Of a stretch of DNA of 64,000 nucleotides, positions 32,746-44,925 are shown in pieces. How positions within the stretch are numbered: the stretch's first letter is position 1; the number at the start of each line of letters is the position of its first letter. Origin of the DNA: Clavelina lepadiformis (taxonomy: Eukaryota > Chordata > Ascidiacea > Aplousobranchia > Clavelinidae); the NCBI RefSeq assembly GCF_947623445.1, contig NC_135244.1, positions 15,996,860 to 16,060,859 of the forward strand, in the 5' to 3' direction. Made by a program: the position numbers and the translations under genes. The notes under the pieces were generated by a model that saw nothing but the letters and a program-made list of their open reading frames with translations, made no database searches and was not told the origin of the DNA.

Positions 32746-35339
32746 TTATAGATTTCGGGTATTTGTTGACCGACTCACCATCCTCAGAAAATCAACGAAT
32801 TTCGTAGCATCTGCCCCGGTGCTCAAATGCACAAAATCAACTGGCATCCTATAACTTAAAAATTCACTTGGTTGAAGCGTTGATGTTGAACTTGCAAAAC
32901 GGAACTGCCCATTAGTGTCACCTGTGCCACCAAAGAAACGGTTAGACAAAGAGGGACATGAACAACGTATTGTGTTCTTTGAACTTATAACATAATGCAG
33001 TAAAATACAACGCAATTTGAATATGTTTCTTCATCATTTTGGCTTGTGTTCGATGCTATGTATACAATTAATACTTTTAACGCGTCAAACCTAATATCCC
33101 TTTGGAAGCAATAAAAATTTGGAACCATACAAAAAGCAAACAAGCATTTTTGCAATAATTAAGTTCATCAGACAATAATTTTAACAGTTGTTTCCAATGG
33201 TATTATGTACCAGCAAATTTAAAGTCGACACTGTCTTCGCAGCTATTAAGTTTTCCATCCTGCAGCTCATTCCATGTAAACAACAGGGCATCCGTCATTT
33301 CACCAAACGGATTGAAATCGATTATCCAATATTCACCCTAGACAAAAGGGAAATAATCAAAAAACACAAAATGGTGCATTTCAACAGGGTGTTTAAGGTT
33401 TTCGAAATGTGGACGAATGAAAATTCCACATAGTTGAAATTACTAGAATGCATATACCAGCCTTCATGCAAAAATGTTTTATTGACAGTGTGTATTAGAT
33501 CAAAGTTTACTATACTTGTTGCTTACTTACATTCCGTTTTTTGTATAGATCAATAACATCTGAAAAAAACAAACAAACACAGTTTACTTCATTAAGTTAA
33601 ATAGAATTGTTTCTGCAATGCCTTCATCTATTTAAATCATGCTGAGCAGTCGTTGTAAACTTGTAAGTTTATACGAATACTATAGCGTAGACAAAATTTC
33701 ATTTCCTAAAAGTATGTATACAATATACATGGATGGTCTAAACTAGGTGAAATTGTTCTTACAATTTTGACTGGAAAATTTCTCTGCGACAACTTGCTCA
33801 ATAAAATTGCAAAGTTCAACAGCAAGTTGTTCTTTCTCTCTGTCGATGTAATCATAATATTGTTTGTGATCTCTTTGGCTTATTCCTAACAATTTCTTGT
33901 TTTTGATAAAGCATCTGAATTCCATTCCAGGGAAAAGGTTAGCCCATTTGCGCAAAACAAGCTAGAAAAGAAAATGAGCAAATACTAACACCGAAACATT
34001 ATTAAAGTAACATAAGATTCACATTACAGTTATGCAATGATAAATACAATACTTTATTATAACATGCAGATATTGATGTGTTACTAATAAAAACATATTT
34101 GCAACATTTCAAACACATATTATAATACAAAATATGTTGTACTAAGCTTTTCCAGCAAAAGTAAATCGTAAAAATGATACAACACACAACAAAACACAGC
34201 ATTGGATATTGATTGTATTAATTGATCACAATTCATTGAATAGTATGGGTTAAAACTTTTTAAAGTAGAAAAATATATTGAATACCTCTTGTTTTATATC
34301 GGAAACACCACCAGAAGATGATTGATTATCACACAGTTTAAATGCAGATGTCAAGTCATGTGAAATAAAGTCAGAACTTTTCAGCAGTAGAATGACTTCA
34401 CCTGCAACTTTCTAATGAGAGTAACTCATATTATTACTATACCTTATATAGCAATAGATTTGTTCAAAAAGCACAAACCAGGTGAACAGCACTTCAATGA
34501 ATTGTTGTTTATCCAGATTGCATCCTTGGGGGAACTCCACCCCATCTTTGGGAAAACTGACCCACCCAAGTTCGCAATTGCTTCAGTTATTTGGGAAATA
34601 AGTTTCGAAAATTCTGGAGAGCCTGACTACACAATTAAATTTTTTGCAATTAATATTTACATTGCACACTTTCAAGAGATGGAGTGATGAACAAAAATTA
34701 AGTTGAAAGAAAATACTTTTGTATTATTTATGCTAGATTTTTATGTAGCCCTTATTGAAATGCATCGGTAAGTTCTGCCTGTTATTATAGTTCTTTTCTA
34801 TTTCCATAAACGCTGCAACCCTATGGCTTGACAGCACGCATACTTTCATTGTCAATACCGATGCTGATTTCATATTCTGATACAATTAGTGGTATGATTT
34901 GTACGCACATCATAAAACAATACACACATTTTCAGTTTCTTTTTCATCTTCCCAAACATCTTCTTCTTGTTCTTCCTCCTCAGAGCTGTTTCCTTTCCAA
35001 AGATTTATGTTTACTTGCACACCTCGTGGGAGCATTAAGGTGCCAAGTTCTTGCAGGTAGGACACAAAGTCATTTTCTAGTGGAATCACCACACTGAAAA
35101 TATAGTGATAACGCATGTGATGTCTGTGACTATAAACATATATATTGTATATTCTACCCCAACAAATTTACTAGAAAAAGCCTATAAATTAACATCATTA
35201 AAGAAAATCAAGTAGTAAAGTCTAGTAACGTAGCATGTTTGCACTGCATATAATACACACCATACCTTTTGATAGTGTACTGCTTGAAAATAGGATACCA
35301 ATTGGAAAACCTGCAGTTCAACACATCTTGCTTTTTCAT
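32746..35339 (-). CDS. CDC123: Cell division cycle protein 123 homologue
   Basis: CDC123 is an ATP-grasp-like chaperone that promotes assembly of the eIF2 translation initiation complex by binding eIF2 gamma in the cytosol. Eight exons join in frame: 35339-35266, 35093-34928, 34626-34479, 34401-34286, 33961-33763, 33559-33531, 33337-33211 and 32921-32746. They give 344 residues (human about 336). Family landmarks in order: MKKQDVLNCRFSNWYPIF, the acidic EEEEQEEDVWEDEKE tract, NLGGSVFPKMGWSSPKDAIW, LLKSSDFISHDL, LRKWANLFPGMEFRCF, GISQRDHKQYYDYI, WIIDFNPFGEMTDALLFTW and FLSYRMPVDFVHLSTG. The IIDFNPFG segment carries the metal-binding acidic residue. The start codon lies 8 bases after a TTTACAG acceptor, so a leader exon or trans-spliced leader is likely. 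Confidence 0.96.
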
Positions 35340-35916
35340 GGAGTGAGCTGTAAACATGGAACTGTAAAACCGTTATTTCTTATTAAACAGCATATAATGC
35401 TGAATGACGATTCTGCAACAAAGGTAGTCGCATGATGTTTTTAAGTAATACAAATATAATTAACGTACTGATGTACATGTAATACGTAACCAAATTTATA
35501 CAATATACAGATTTTGATAAGAACAGATGATTTTTTAATGAGAAAACCAACTGCTGCAATAGATTTGAGAGACTTAACAAAACATTTAACTTTAGATAAG
35601 ATGCGTAAAAGAAATGATTTATGTTGCATCAAGCATACATTTGAAACGTAGAATCTGTTATAAGATATTTTACCAAAACCAGAAACGGAACTACCAGACA
35701 GCAAGATATGTGCTTTAAACCTAAATGTGACTGGGCAAATCCTAAAAGCAATGATTGGTTGGGCTGCTGTATATTGCTACAAAGTAGACGGTCTGCTTGA
35801 GCTAATTCAATTGTAAATAAAAAATAGCTAATTCAATTATAAATATCTAGATAAGGTTAGTGTTCCTTCTTTCTTTGTCCAAAAAAGTTTCTTTTAGAGA
35901 AAAGAAAGATAATAAT
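35340..35916. other. Spacer between IBA57 and CDC123
   Basis: 577 bp with no supported feature. Both flanking genes point the same way (minus), so this holds the IBA57 3' untranslated region and the CDC123 upstream region. Confidence 0.5.
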
Positions 35917-36924
35917 TTACTCCAAAGGTGGCCACCAAGCTGTTTTGCCAGGAACAACAGTTGCACCATTAATTGTGTTAAGAACTTTGCACTGACTGTC
36001 AAGTCTAATTAATGCTAGTCCAACAGTTCCACAGAGCGTTGCAAGAACTTTGCCAACAGATTTCCCTTTTGAGTCAAACAATTTCGTATCCTTACTAAGG
36101 TCTTTGTGGTTTAAGATACTAAATGGCATTAAACGCTTTCTAATTACACCTGTATAATGTGTTCTTGCAGTGAGCTCTTGTCCAATATAACAACCCTTGT
36201 TAAAGCTTATGCCATTCATAAATTCAATATTTGCTTCAAGTGGAAAACACCTTCCTGGAGGCAAATCGGTTGATCCCTCTGGTATGCCCAGTTTATAACG
36301 CAACATGTGATAACCATCCGGTTCACCAAGTAAATCATCTGTACAAGGCTGAGAGGTTGCGATAACTCTCCACCCAAGCCAAGTGAGACGTGGATCTGGT
36401 GAAATTTGTACAACTTTATCTCTGTGAAGTAAAATACTTGGATCTGATGCAAGATGTTGACTTTGTATTTTATCATCATCAATACCTTTCAACCTTGAGT
36501 CCAGATGCACTTGATAAAGTTTATAGTCCTGTTTTGGTGAAAAGCTTACTTTTTTTCGGAGCTTATATGCTTTTAGAGCTTTTAAAATGCTTTCAGTGTC
36601 TTCTGATTGACATTCCAGCAAAATTTCAGACCCTGTTGTACTCATTGAGCGATATAACAAAACATCGTGAAGAACTCTTCCATTCCTATTGAGCATCATT
36701 GCATACATACTTTTTTGCTTAGCGAGCAATGTTACATCATTCGTTAAAAGACCTTGAAGGAACTCAATCGATTGTTGGCCATCTATCTGAATGATTGCCC
36801 GATGGTTTAATGGTGTAACAAGTTTGAAATTTTCTTGTTTAATGGACAATGACTGTCTAAGTGTCTTATGTGCAGACAAAAATAAATTGTTCTTTAGTAA
36901 GCAAAAATTTACAAGTTTTGTCAT
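35917..36924 (-). CDS. IBA57: IBA57 mitochondrial iron-sulfur assembly protein
   Basis: IBA57 is a folate-binding T-protein-like (GcvT fold) factor that works with ISCA1/ISCA2 in mitochondria to mature [4Fe-4S] proteins. One uninterrupted frame encodes 335 residues (human about 356). The diagnostic motif KGCYIGQELTARTHYTGVIRKR is intact near residues 244-265, with its conserved cysteine. Upstream landmarks are the FLQGLLTNDV segment (about residues 56-65), MLNRNGRVLHDVLLY and LGIPEGSTDLPPGRCFPLE. The N-terminus is basic and lacks acidic residues for about 30 positions, fitting a mitochondrial targeting sequence. The absence of introns contrasts with its split neighbours, but all conserved blocks are present, so I see no sign that it is a dead retrocopy. 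Confidence 0.95.
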   Translation of the reverse strand: MTKLVNFCLLKNNLFLSAHKTLRQSLSIKQENFKLVTPLNHRAIIQIDGQQSIEFLQGLLTNDVTLLAKQKSMYAMMLNRNGRVLHDVLLYRSMSTTGSEILLECQSEDTESILKALKAYKLRKKVSFSPKQDYKLYQVHLDSRLKGIDDDKIQSQHLASDPSILLHRDKVVQISPDPRLTWLGWRVIATSQPCTDDLLGEPDGYHMLRYKLGIPEGSTDLPPGRCFPLEANIEFMNGISFNKGCYIGQELTARTHYTGVIRKRLMPFSILNHKDLSKDTKLFDSKGKSVGKVLATLCGTVGLALIRLDSQCKVLNTINGATVVPGKTAWWPPLE

Positions 36925-37317
36925 ACTTGGCTACTTGCAATTTAAAAAACACTGCTATATAATTTCTACAAACTAATAATAGACAGGTGGCAGTTCAAAA
37001 CCATTCTACAAAAAAAACAAAAATATTTATTTTAGGTAAGTAAGTACAAAAAGAAGATACTAACTATCATGCTTATGGCAACGGAAATACTCTAAGTATG
37101 CAAAATTATTGAATATTTAATGTGCAATTTAGAATTGTGTAGAACAGCGCAGCAGACTAGGCCTATAGCCTACGGTCCACGTTCGTGTGATGTCCTGGAA
37201 AGTAAGTCAGTTTTTGTTTATTTATTACAAATTTGTTAATTAATTGATTAATCTCCTGCCAAACTCTTCACTATAGTGTGTATATATATAGCGGACTAGT
37301 ATACAAGTGCGCCGTAT
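36925..37317. other. Upstream of IBA57, no gene
   Basis: AT-rich sequence presumably containing the IBA57 promoter. No element was delimited. Confidence 0.4.
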
Positions 37318-37395
37318 ACAGACTTCTTTTTTTTTTTTTTTTTTTTTTTTTGCGTATTTTTTTATTGGACAAAAACACGGAAAAACAGACTTCTT
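37318..37395 (-). mobile_element. Tiny 5'-truncated retrocopy with poly(A) tail
   Basis: An insert of about 56 bp (37329-37384) is flanked by an 11-bp direct repeat, ACAGACTTCTT (37318-37328 and 37385-37395). On the minus strand it reads a short tail, then CCAATAAAA, then about a dozen bases, then a run of roughly 23-25 A. A polyadenylation signal at the right distance before a poly(A) tail plus a target duplication marks reverse transcription by LINE machinery. The body is too short to say whether the source was a messenger RNA, a LINE or a SINE. Confidence 0.75.
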
Positions 37396-37781
37396 ACAAA
37401 CTTTGACTCTTTGGTTCATATGATTCTATGAACCACACTTGTGCTCAACACTGATCTATATTTATAGAGATCAGTCCTTGCTCAATTGCACTTGTTGTGG
37501 CTCAAAAATAAAGATACTTTAAAATTCTAGAATGCGTGCTAACTGGCGAACTGAAGGTGAAGACCAAGGTAAAGTCAGCTCGACTTCTTCGTTTGTGACT
37601 GGCGTGTTACAAAATCACTTCAAACAAAATTGATAATGAAAAAAAACGGCTAAATATGCATTATTTGGTTACAAAACATCCTAAATCCAAAAATATATGG
37701 CTTATTTTGTCAGTTTATCTTTTAATTTAATGACTGTAGTCAGATTTTACTTATAAACACAAGTGAGCAGTCCCGCTTACT

Positions 37782-37995
37782 ATAGTACCGCGGTACTTTT
37801 TCAGTACCGATACCTGGAATCTCTGCACCGAATTATTTTTTACAAGAAATTTCAGACGGTCTCGGTACTTTTCACATAAAAATTTCAAAATTTTAACAAA
37901 CATGTTGTCAAAAATATATTTTAATCAATCCTTTATACTAATTTTAGCATCTGTTGATTGTCTGTACTTTCAAAGTACCGACTTCTAACTTCTGC
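37782..37995. repeat. Dispersed repeat, copy 1
   Basis: Sequence with AGTACCG/CGGTACT words at both ends (37786-37817 and near 37975). It is recognisably related to 46671-46830: shared order of CACCGAAT, TTTTTTACAAG, TTTCAGACGGTC and TTTTCACATAA-like blocks. The family is unknown and has no coding capacity. Confidence 0.4.
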
Positions 37996-38779
37996 TTATA
38001 AATATTCACGTTCTCAGATGTCTATTAACTTGCATTTTTTCCCAATTTTGTTCACACTGCTGTGAGTATGCTGTTCTACACAAATGTTTTTGCTGTCTAT
38101 TGCACGTTGTGTAACTATGACATAATTTGTTTTGCGTAAGGGCTAGCCTGTTTTACGTTAAGTCCCCTTTTAATGCAGTTTTAAAATTTTACATTTTATG
38201 TTTGTTACATATGACGTCAAAGTTGCAAAAAAATGACGAGATCAGTTTTCCGTGAGATGCACAATAAACTATGTGAATATTTCATAGTAGTCTATTGATG
38301 CACCTAGTGTGCATCTAGGACCAGTGTGCCATCATTAGGTGCATTGTATGAAATTTATGAAGTTTAAGCTTGACCGTTTCTTCAGCAAAAATGTTTAAAA
38401 GCCACTTTATCAGGCCTAGCCCAGTTAAATCGGAGTTAACTGTGTGAAAACAGTTTGGGGTCGGTTCCACATGTTGAGTTGAATGGTTACTCAAGCTGAT
38501 TTTAAACTTGGTAAAGAATTCTTATCGTAAAAACTTTCGGCCTATTTGCAGTTTACACAACTGCAAAACCCATAGTTTGTTCAAGGTTCTCAGGCTATAG
38601 GCCTAGCACTATTTATTGCTAGTACTGGGTCCTATTGCCCTATTTCTGTATTTACAGTGTACACTCAGGATGCTTTATTTGCATTTCGAGCAGTTTGAGT
38701 ACAGTGCAAATAGAACAAAGAAAATCTATGTAAAACACCTACCGTCTATACACAGTCAGACACTAGGCAGTGCACATCC
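37996..38779. other. No gene recognised
   Basis: AT-rich spacer up to the left end of the CACTA element. No exon or repeat end seen. Confidence 0.45.
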
Positions 38780-38781
38780 TG

Positions 38782-38811
38782 CACTGCAAAAAAAAATGCC
38801 TTATTGTTAGG
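38782..38811. repeat. CACTA left terminal inverted repeat
   Basis: It begins CACTGCAAAAAAAAATGCC and continues TTATTGTTAG. It differs from the right end (45604-45633) by about one base plus the length of the A run. Confidence 0.92.
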
Positions 38812-39307
38812 TTGAAAAAAAAGTGGCTATTTTGTCCTCGTTTTTCGGCTGCATGTTATCCACAATCGAGGCTAGTTATAAGCCGTTAAAAGATTGCTAA
38901 TAGTAAGCGCCTTTCGTTTGCCTAACAGTTAGTTTAAAAACTGGCTGACCCGTAGTTCTGCTAATGCTATCCTTAAGCCAAAAATACCCTAATAGCAATC
39001 CATAATTTTCTTTTCTTAGCGCTTAGGTAAATACACTTTTTAATAATAAGCCAGTTTTATTTTGCAGCACGTTTTCAAAATGAGAATATGCAATGGCCAG
39101 GAACAACTTTTAAACAAACATCAATCAAAAAGATTTTGATACACTTTCTGAGTTGGCCGTTTTCCAAAGCCAAAAACGTGAAACTCAAGCAAACGATACA
39201 AAGATGAAGCTTGTGTTGGATACTCATAATCAAATACAAAGTACACAGAAAGCAACATCAAAATACATTCAAAGCATGAAACTTTACCGATTGGAATGTA
39301 CGATTGA
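38812..39307. repeat. CACTA left subterminal region
   Basis: Non-coding region with degenerate inverted-orientation copies of the subterminal word (TTATAAGCCG, GCTAATAGTAAGCGCC, TTAATAATAAGCCAG and similar). It presumably contains transposase binding sites and the 3' end of the minus-strand gene. Confidence 0.55.
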
Positions 39308-41660
39308 TTAATTATTGATCATTAAACAACAGTTACCAGGAAATTCTGGAACACCCATACACATTATAAATGGTTGTTGACGAGATTTATCTTTTATGTC
39401 TAATAAACATCCATTACTGTCAAACACAATGACATACTTTGAGCCTGCAGAACAGCCTTTGTCTGCCAGCCTTTGAAAAACGACATAGCTCCCCTTTTCT
39501 GAGCCTTCTTCTACAAACGAGACGCCAAGAGATGATAGAAAGCTGGACCATCGAAAGGAACAGTTGGAACGGAACTCTTCGTAGCCCTGACTAACTAAAG
39601 CAGCGTATTCCTTGATACACTGCAGAGTAAAATAAAGCAATCAATGAGTAAGATATAAAATTCTTCAACACCTTACTGCCACGTGTAACACATCTTATGC
39701 CAATTTACCTCAATCGGATGAACGCAATATTGCGAGTATTTTTGAAAGATAACATCAACGTCATTTCTCTTCGCCAGATGACGAATTTCCATCAGTCGAT
39801 GTTCACGATTGGATTCCCAATCATCGGCAGCTCTCTTTCTCTTTCTGCTCTTGCCAAGTTGTACTTGCAGTACCCGATTCATCATCGCTTTTTGATTGTC
39901 CGCTCTTTTGCGGACGGCTAAATCAAGAGCTACCCACGGCTTCTCTCCACCGCATCCCAAAACCGGATACTCCTTTACAATGTTTTTTGATATTAATTTT
40001 CGCTCAGCCCTCTCTGATTTGCGGCCCAAAGTAACAGATATTATTTCTTCAATACGTCTCACAAGGTATATAAATTGAGAGGCCTGGAGGTTATTTTTGG
40101 TTACAGTGTTAAGAAATTCTATTTCCATGCCTGAGAACGGAAATTCAATTCCTAGCCCTCCTGGATAAGGTACCAATTGATAGGGTGGAATGGAACAGCA
40201 GCTTGAAGACACCTTGTTAAACGCATGGGAGCCAGTCGGTGCATGAGAGATGGATTGGTTGGAAGACACGTCGTCGCTATTGGTGGATACATTCAAGCTT
40301 ATATCACTATCGTTTGCTGACGCGAACGAAAAGGATGTGGACGGCCCATCGGTGTCTTCTTCAAGAAGGGTAAGCATACCTTCAGAAATTGCACATGGTA
40401 TGCTGTCAAGATCTTGAGTTTCGGTCTGGATAAAACAAACATTTAACCGTTATTAACCAGCTGTTTTAATACAAAAAACTATGTCACTGCATCGTAATAC
40501 AATAATTAAAAATATTATACGCACCTCACGAAATAACACTTCAGCAAGGAAATTCATTAATCGTGTTCTTTCTCCAAAAGATAATGTGACAAACTCTTCT
40601 TTGACTATAGCATGTGTGAGTGGCAAGTCAGCAACTTGTAATCCACTCTCTAAACAATAGTCGCCATTTGTTAAAACACCTGACATACAGGAAACTAACA
40701 ACATAGGCTAAATACATCGAAATAACCTTATCAAATTAGAAATAGTTCGCTAAAAATTGAAAATTGGCGAAATTCGGAAAAGTTTCAAAGTTTTATTTAA
40801 TAAAAAAGAAACTATTACCAAAAATTTGTAATTGTAATTATATATTTCTATAGGAACTTTTGGCGTTGGGTTATGGCAAAGAAACGTAAATAATAAGCCG
40901 AAAGCCTATTCCAAAGCACGTAAGACACTACATTATGTTCTAAAATTAACACCACGGGAGGTGAAAGTATAGGTCTGTTTCCTTTCGGAACTAAGCAAAG
41001 GTTAGATAACTTGTAAAATGTAACATTTTATACCAAACGCGGGAAAAAGGTTTAAAATAAAAATGCACGTCATTGCATTGGAGTTGGGCACCGCCATTGA
41101 TGTAACGCGCATTGAAAATAAGTCCAGATGCTTTCTTGTATCGTAACCTAACCGCGTGAAAGTTTACATCGTAGAACTGTTATAATACATAGTAGCTCGT
41201 TTTAAAAGTAAAATGTGGAATTTGCACAGTTGGCAGTATGCTATGCTTAAAAATCCTTAGAAATAGCCAAAGATGCCTTACTGGTAGTGCCACATGTTGA
41301 TCTGATGCCAAGACATTGTCACGCAACGATATGAGGAAACCAGCGTTTTAGCGCGAAAATGACATTTTATAAAGCTGGCGTTAAAGGGCATCAATGCAAT
41401 AGGAGTTATTTTACGCAATTACAAGGCTATAAATTATACAATTATTATAAATCGAAACAACCAACAAAAGCTAAATCAAAGTGGTTTGGATATACAGTAC
41501 GTAACATTTCATTCAAGAACAGCCTATGTTTCATATCTATACTTTCTCATTTTGTTCCTAATAGCATACAGGAGGGTTTCAATTGCAGCATACCTTTCAA
41601 CGCATCCACAATATTTTCAGATAAGCCATACTTGGCCGCTTCTTCTGCAAGATAACCCAT
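39308..41660 (-). CDS. CACTA-borne accessory protein, unrecognised
   Basis: I do not recognise this protein. Four exons join in perfect phase: 41660-41594, 40679-40525, 40425-39709 and 39619-39308, giving 416 residues. Seen in order: an N-terminal helical piece (MGYLAEEAAKYGLSENIVDA), an acidic Ser-rich disordered middle (DISLNVSTNSDDVSSNQS), a helix-rich basic part with YPVLGCGGEKPWVALDLAV and a nuclear-signal-like KSRKRKRAADD, and a C-terminal domain with YVIVFDSNGCLLDIKDK. The tyrosine-proline then tryptophan spacing followed by a basic helix resembles small DNA-binding domains found beside other transposases; that is inference. It may act like the second proteins of plant CACTA elements that bind subterminal repeats. 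A CCACAG acceptor lies 13 bases before the chosen ATG, and earlier methionines are out of frame. Confidence 0.75.
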
Positions 41661-41910
41661 CACCCGACTTGTACTGTGGCGAAGATAAAAAGACAGAGAC
41701 AAGTGCGGACATGACAAATAATACCACAATCTTTTTTCTTAGCCATTATGACGTTTGAATGCATAAGTCTCGGTTCTCTTTTTCCTGCAATAACTGAAAT
41801 GAGCTTTGGTAAAAAAGAAAAGAAAATGAACCGTGCTAGCGTTGCTAAACTGAAAGGTATTGGACCTTAGACCACTCTGTAGTAAAGTGTAGAAAGAATT
41901 ATAGTAAAAT
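41661..41910. promoter_or_regulatory. Divergent promoter region of the CACTA element
   Basis: Only 250 bp separate the start codons of the two oppositely directed genes, so their promoters must lie here or in upstream leader exons. Acceptor-like sites occur at both edges (CCACAG before the minus gene, TTATAG at 41904 before the plus gene). No TATA box is convincing. Confidence 0.5.
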
Positions 41911-44900
41911 ATGTTCTTGTGCCATGTTTGTCGCGGCAAAGGTTCTTGCGAATTCGCTTTTGAAAGTAGCACCCTATACATGCGACACATAAGAAGAGCA
42001 CATAAAGACATCACTGATAGCTGTTTCAGGATTATTTGCCAAATTGACGGTTGTCCTAAAGAGTTTCACAGTTATGCTGGTTATGTGAAACACCGATGGC
42101 GCAATCACAAAAGTCAAAGTTCTGCTGCTGAGGAACCCATTTTGTCAGAAACAGATCCCTTGTTATTCCAGAGCACAAACAACTGCGAACCTAATGACCA
42201 CAACTCTTTAGAAGAAGAGTTAGTGCAGCAGCATGTACCTGAAGCCACCAAGGAAAGTGACGACTTGGAAACATTACAGACTGAAAGTGAGCTTCAAGTA
42301 TTCCATTTGCAATCGCGACACAATTTAACGCAGGTAAGGAAAATAATTTATACCAAACCTACCATATATGTATGTATATATATATATACATATATATACT
42401 GTATATAAATGCATATACTGTATAATATAAAAGCAAATTTAACTTCAAGTTCGTTCCTAGATGTATGTTTTTGGCAATTTTGTCAGGATTATTTTAGTGG
42501 TTGAAATTTCAATGCTAAGTACAGTACTTTCACATATTATGTGGCTTTGTTGTCACTTAATGCGATAAGTTGGAACGCAGTGGATTGTGGATTGCCATTG
42601 GGTAATTAGGCTGCTTTCTTCACTGAATGATGATTGAAAGCAAATTGCTGTCGACGTTAAGTTTCTGTTATTTAAGTTAACATTAACTCCAACCAAAATT
42701 TTCATATAAAAAGTGGTTAATAGCCTATTGGAGATTGCAGTAGTAGCCTATGTCCGAGACATTTACTAATGGTAATCACGTCACAGTTATTTAAAATCCA
42801 CTATCGTAATTATAGTATCCTTTCTGCAAGCTTTACATCTTTTACTTTTTCGCAGGTAGCGGTGGATGATATTGTACAAATGATGAAAAGGCATGAAGAG
42901 GAAATGTGGACAAGGATAAAAACTCTAGTATCTGATTCGTCACTTCTTCACAATTTGTCCGCCAAAATTTATCCCTTTCAGCATCGTTTTGATAGACTGG
43001 GAAATGCATATAGCAGAAGGCAGGTTTTTGAACAAAATATAGATTTTTGTCAGCCTCAGGAAGTAATTGTTGGATTTACTACCAAAACCCAAGGATGTCG
43101 TGATAACCGAAGCCTTGAACGTCATCCAAGATCCATTCAATACATTTCTTTACGGAACACAATCAGACTTTTAATTAACAATATATCGTTCTGTAAAATG
43201 GTGAAAAACTATGACGACATGAAAACGTCAATGACACGAGATAACCGGGATCAATATTTAAGAGATTTCTGTGATGGCCAAGTTCTTCAAAATCACCCTT
43301 TGTTTACTTCTTCGCCCACAGCTTTGCAGCTGTTACTTTACTTTGACGATCTGGAATTGTGCAATCCACTTGGTAGCAAATCCCGAAAACATAAAATATC
43401 AGTTTTTTATGTTTCATTTGGAAATATAAATCCTATTTATCGCTCACGGTTGGCCAATATATTTTTGTTAGCAATAGCTCATACATCAGACGTGGTGAAG
43501 TTCGGAATAGACAAAGTTTTATCAACATTTTATGAAGAATTGGAAATTTTATCTGACAACGGTTTTGAAGTTCAATTAAAAAAAGGTGGAGTCATAAATG
43601 TGAAAGGATCGTTGCTTGCAGTTATCAGCGACACCCTCGCAGCGCACCAAATTACAGGTTTTAAAGAAGGTGTAGGGTTTGCAAAACAGAAATGTCGGCA
43701 TTGTTTGTGCAATTTTGATGATATGCAGCGGATGTTTTTTGAAAGCAATTTTAAGTTACGGTCCTTGCAAACTCACGTAAATATTCACTGCAAAAATATC
43801 TGCAGAAAATCCTCCACTGAATTTGGAGTAAATAGATTGTCATCTTTGTTTAAGGTGCCGTATTTCAATCCGTTCCATTGCGTTCCACAAGATCCGATGC
43901 ACGTAATTCTTGAGGGTTGCTTACCTTATGTCATGAAACATCTTCTGAATTATTACGTTAATATCAAAAAATATTTCACCATCGAACAGTTCAATGAAAA
44001 ACTTGAGAAGTTTCCATACTCATACATGGACAGACGCAAGAAACCAAGCAATCTGGATAGTAGTCATCTCGAGAAAGATGGAAGTTTGAGACAATCTGCT
44101 TCTCAGATGTGGCTTCTCGGCCGCCTTCTTCCTTTTTTTGTTTATGAGTGGGTGGATATGACATCTGTGCATTGGGGGTGTTTTGTGACATTACTTGAAA
44201 TCATGTCTACAGTTTTTTCACCATGCGTATCTCAATCTCAAATAGCTCTTCTGCGTTGGAAAATTGCTTATCACTTAGATTTATTTAGGCAAAGCTTCCC
44301 TGGGGTAAACATAATACCAAAGCAACACTATCTTCTTCATTTACCATCGGACATATCCAGGCTTGGACCAAGTATGCATTTTTGGTGCATGAGATATGAA
44401 GGAAAACATTCTTTTTTAAAACAATTAACCAAGATTGCTAATTTTAAAAACATATGTAAATACATGGCTACACGTTTTCAAAAGGCTTTATCTTTGGAGC
44501 TGCAAGATGGGTCTATGTTTAATGACCAGATTACGTATGGTGTTGCAAAGGAAGCTTCCAGCGATTTGAAACTACGTCTAGAGTTGCCCAATAACCATGC
44601 TGAAATTACCACATATTCTTGGGTGTGTATAAATGGTCAAACGTTTAAGCCCGGTTGCTTTATTTGTTGTGGAGTTGAAGTGGAGCTGCCAATTTTTTGG
44701 CGTGTGATTAATATATTGAGTATTCAAGGCAAGATCTTATTTGATGCTATGAGATATAAAACACTTGGGTTTAATTGTGGTTACTGTTCATTTGCAATTC
44801 AGGAATCTAGTGTCATAAAATTACTTTCGTTTAATAACCTGTTGCATTATGAGCCACTTTGCTGTTACTTGTGTGGACAAGAGTGCTTTTTAGCGTCTAA

Positions 44901-44925
44901 AATTGATTTTTATGCATTGATATAG
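41911..44925 (+). CDS. CACTA/EnSpm transposase with C2H2 zinc fingers
   Basis: This is the predicted transposase of the 6.85 kb element. Two exons (41911-42333 and 42856-44925) join in phase, giving 830 residues without interruption. Exon 1 has two C2H2 fingers, CHVCRGKG-to-HIRRAH and CQIDGCPKEF-to-HRWRNH, then an acidic linker. Exon 2 starts with VAVDDIVQMMKRHEEEMW. Likely DDE residues: Asp in LYFDDLELCNPLGS (about 305), Asp in VISDTLAAHQITGF (about 400) and Glu in CMRYEGKHSFLKQ (about 656). The order and the GNINPIYRSRLANIFLLAI and DPMHVILEG motifs match animal members of the tnp2-like family. Cysteine pairs in CRHCLC and CYLCGQEC may bind zinc. The intron holds an AT dinucleotide-rich tract (42365-42415). 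It would act in the nucleus on the CACTG ends. Confidence 0.88.

Noticed and set aside
34828-35097. 89-residue plus-strand frame
   Set aside because: It is the antisense shadow of CDC123 exon 2.
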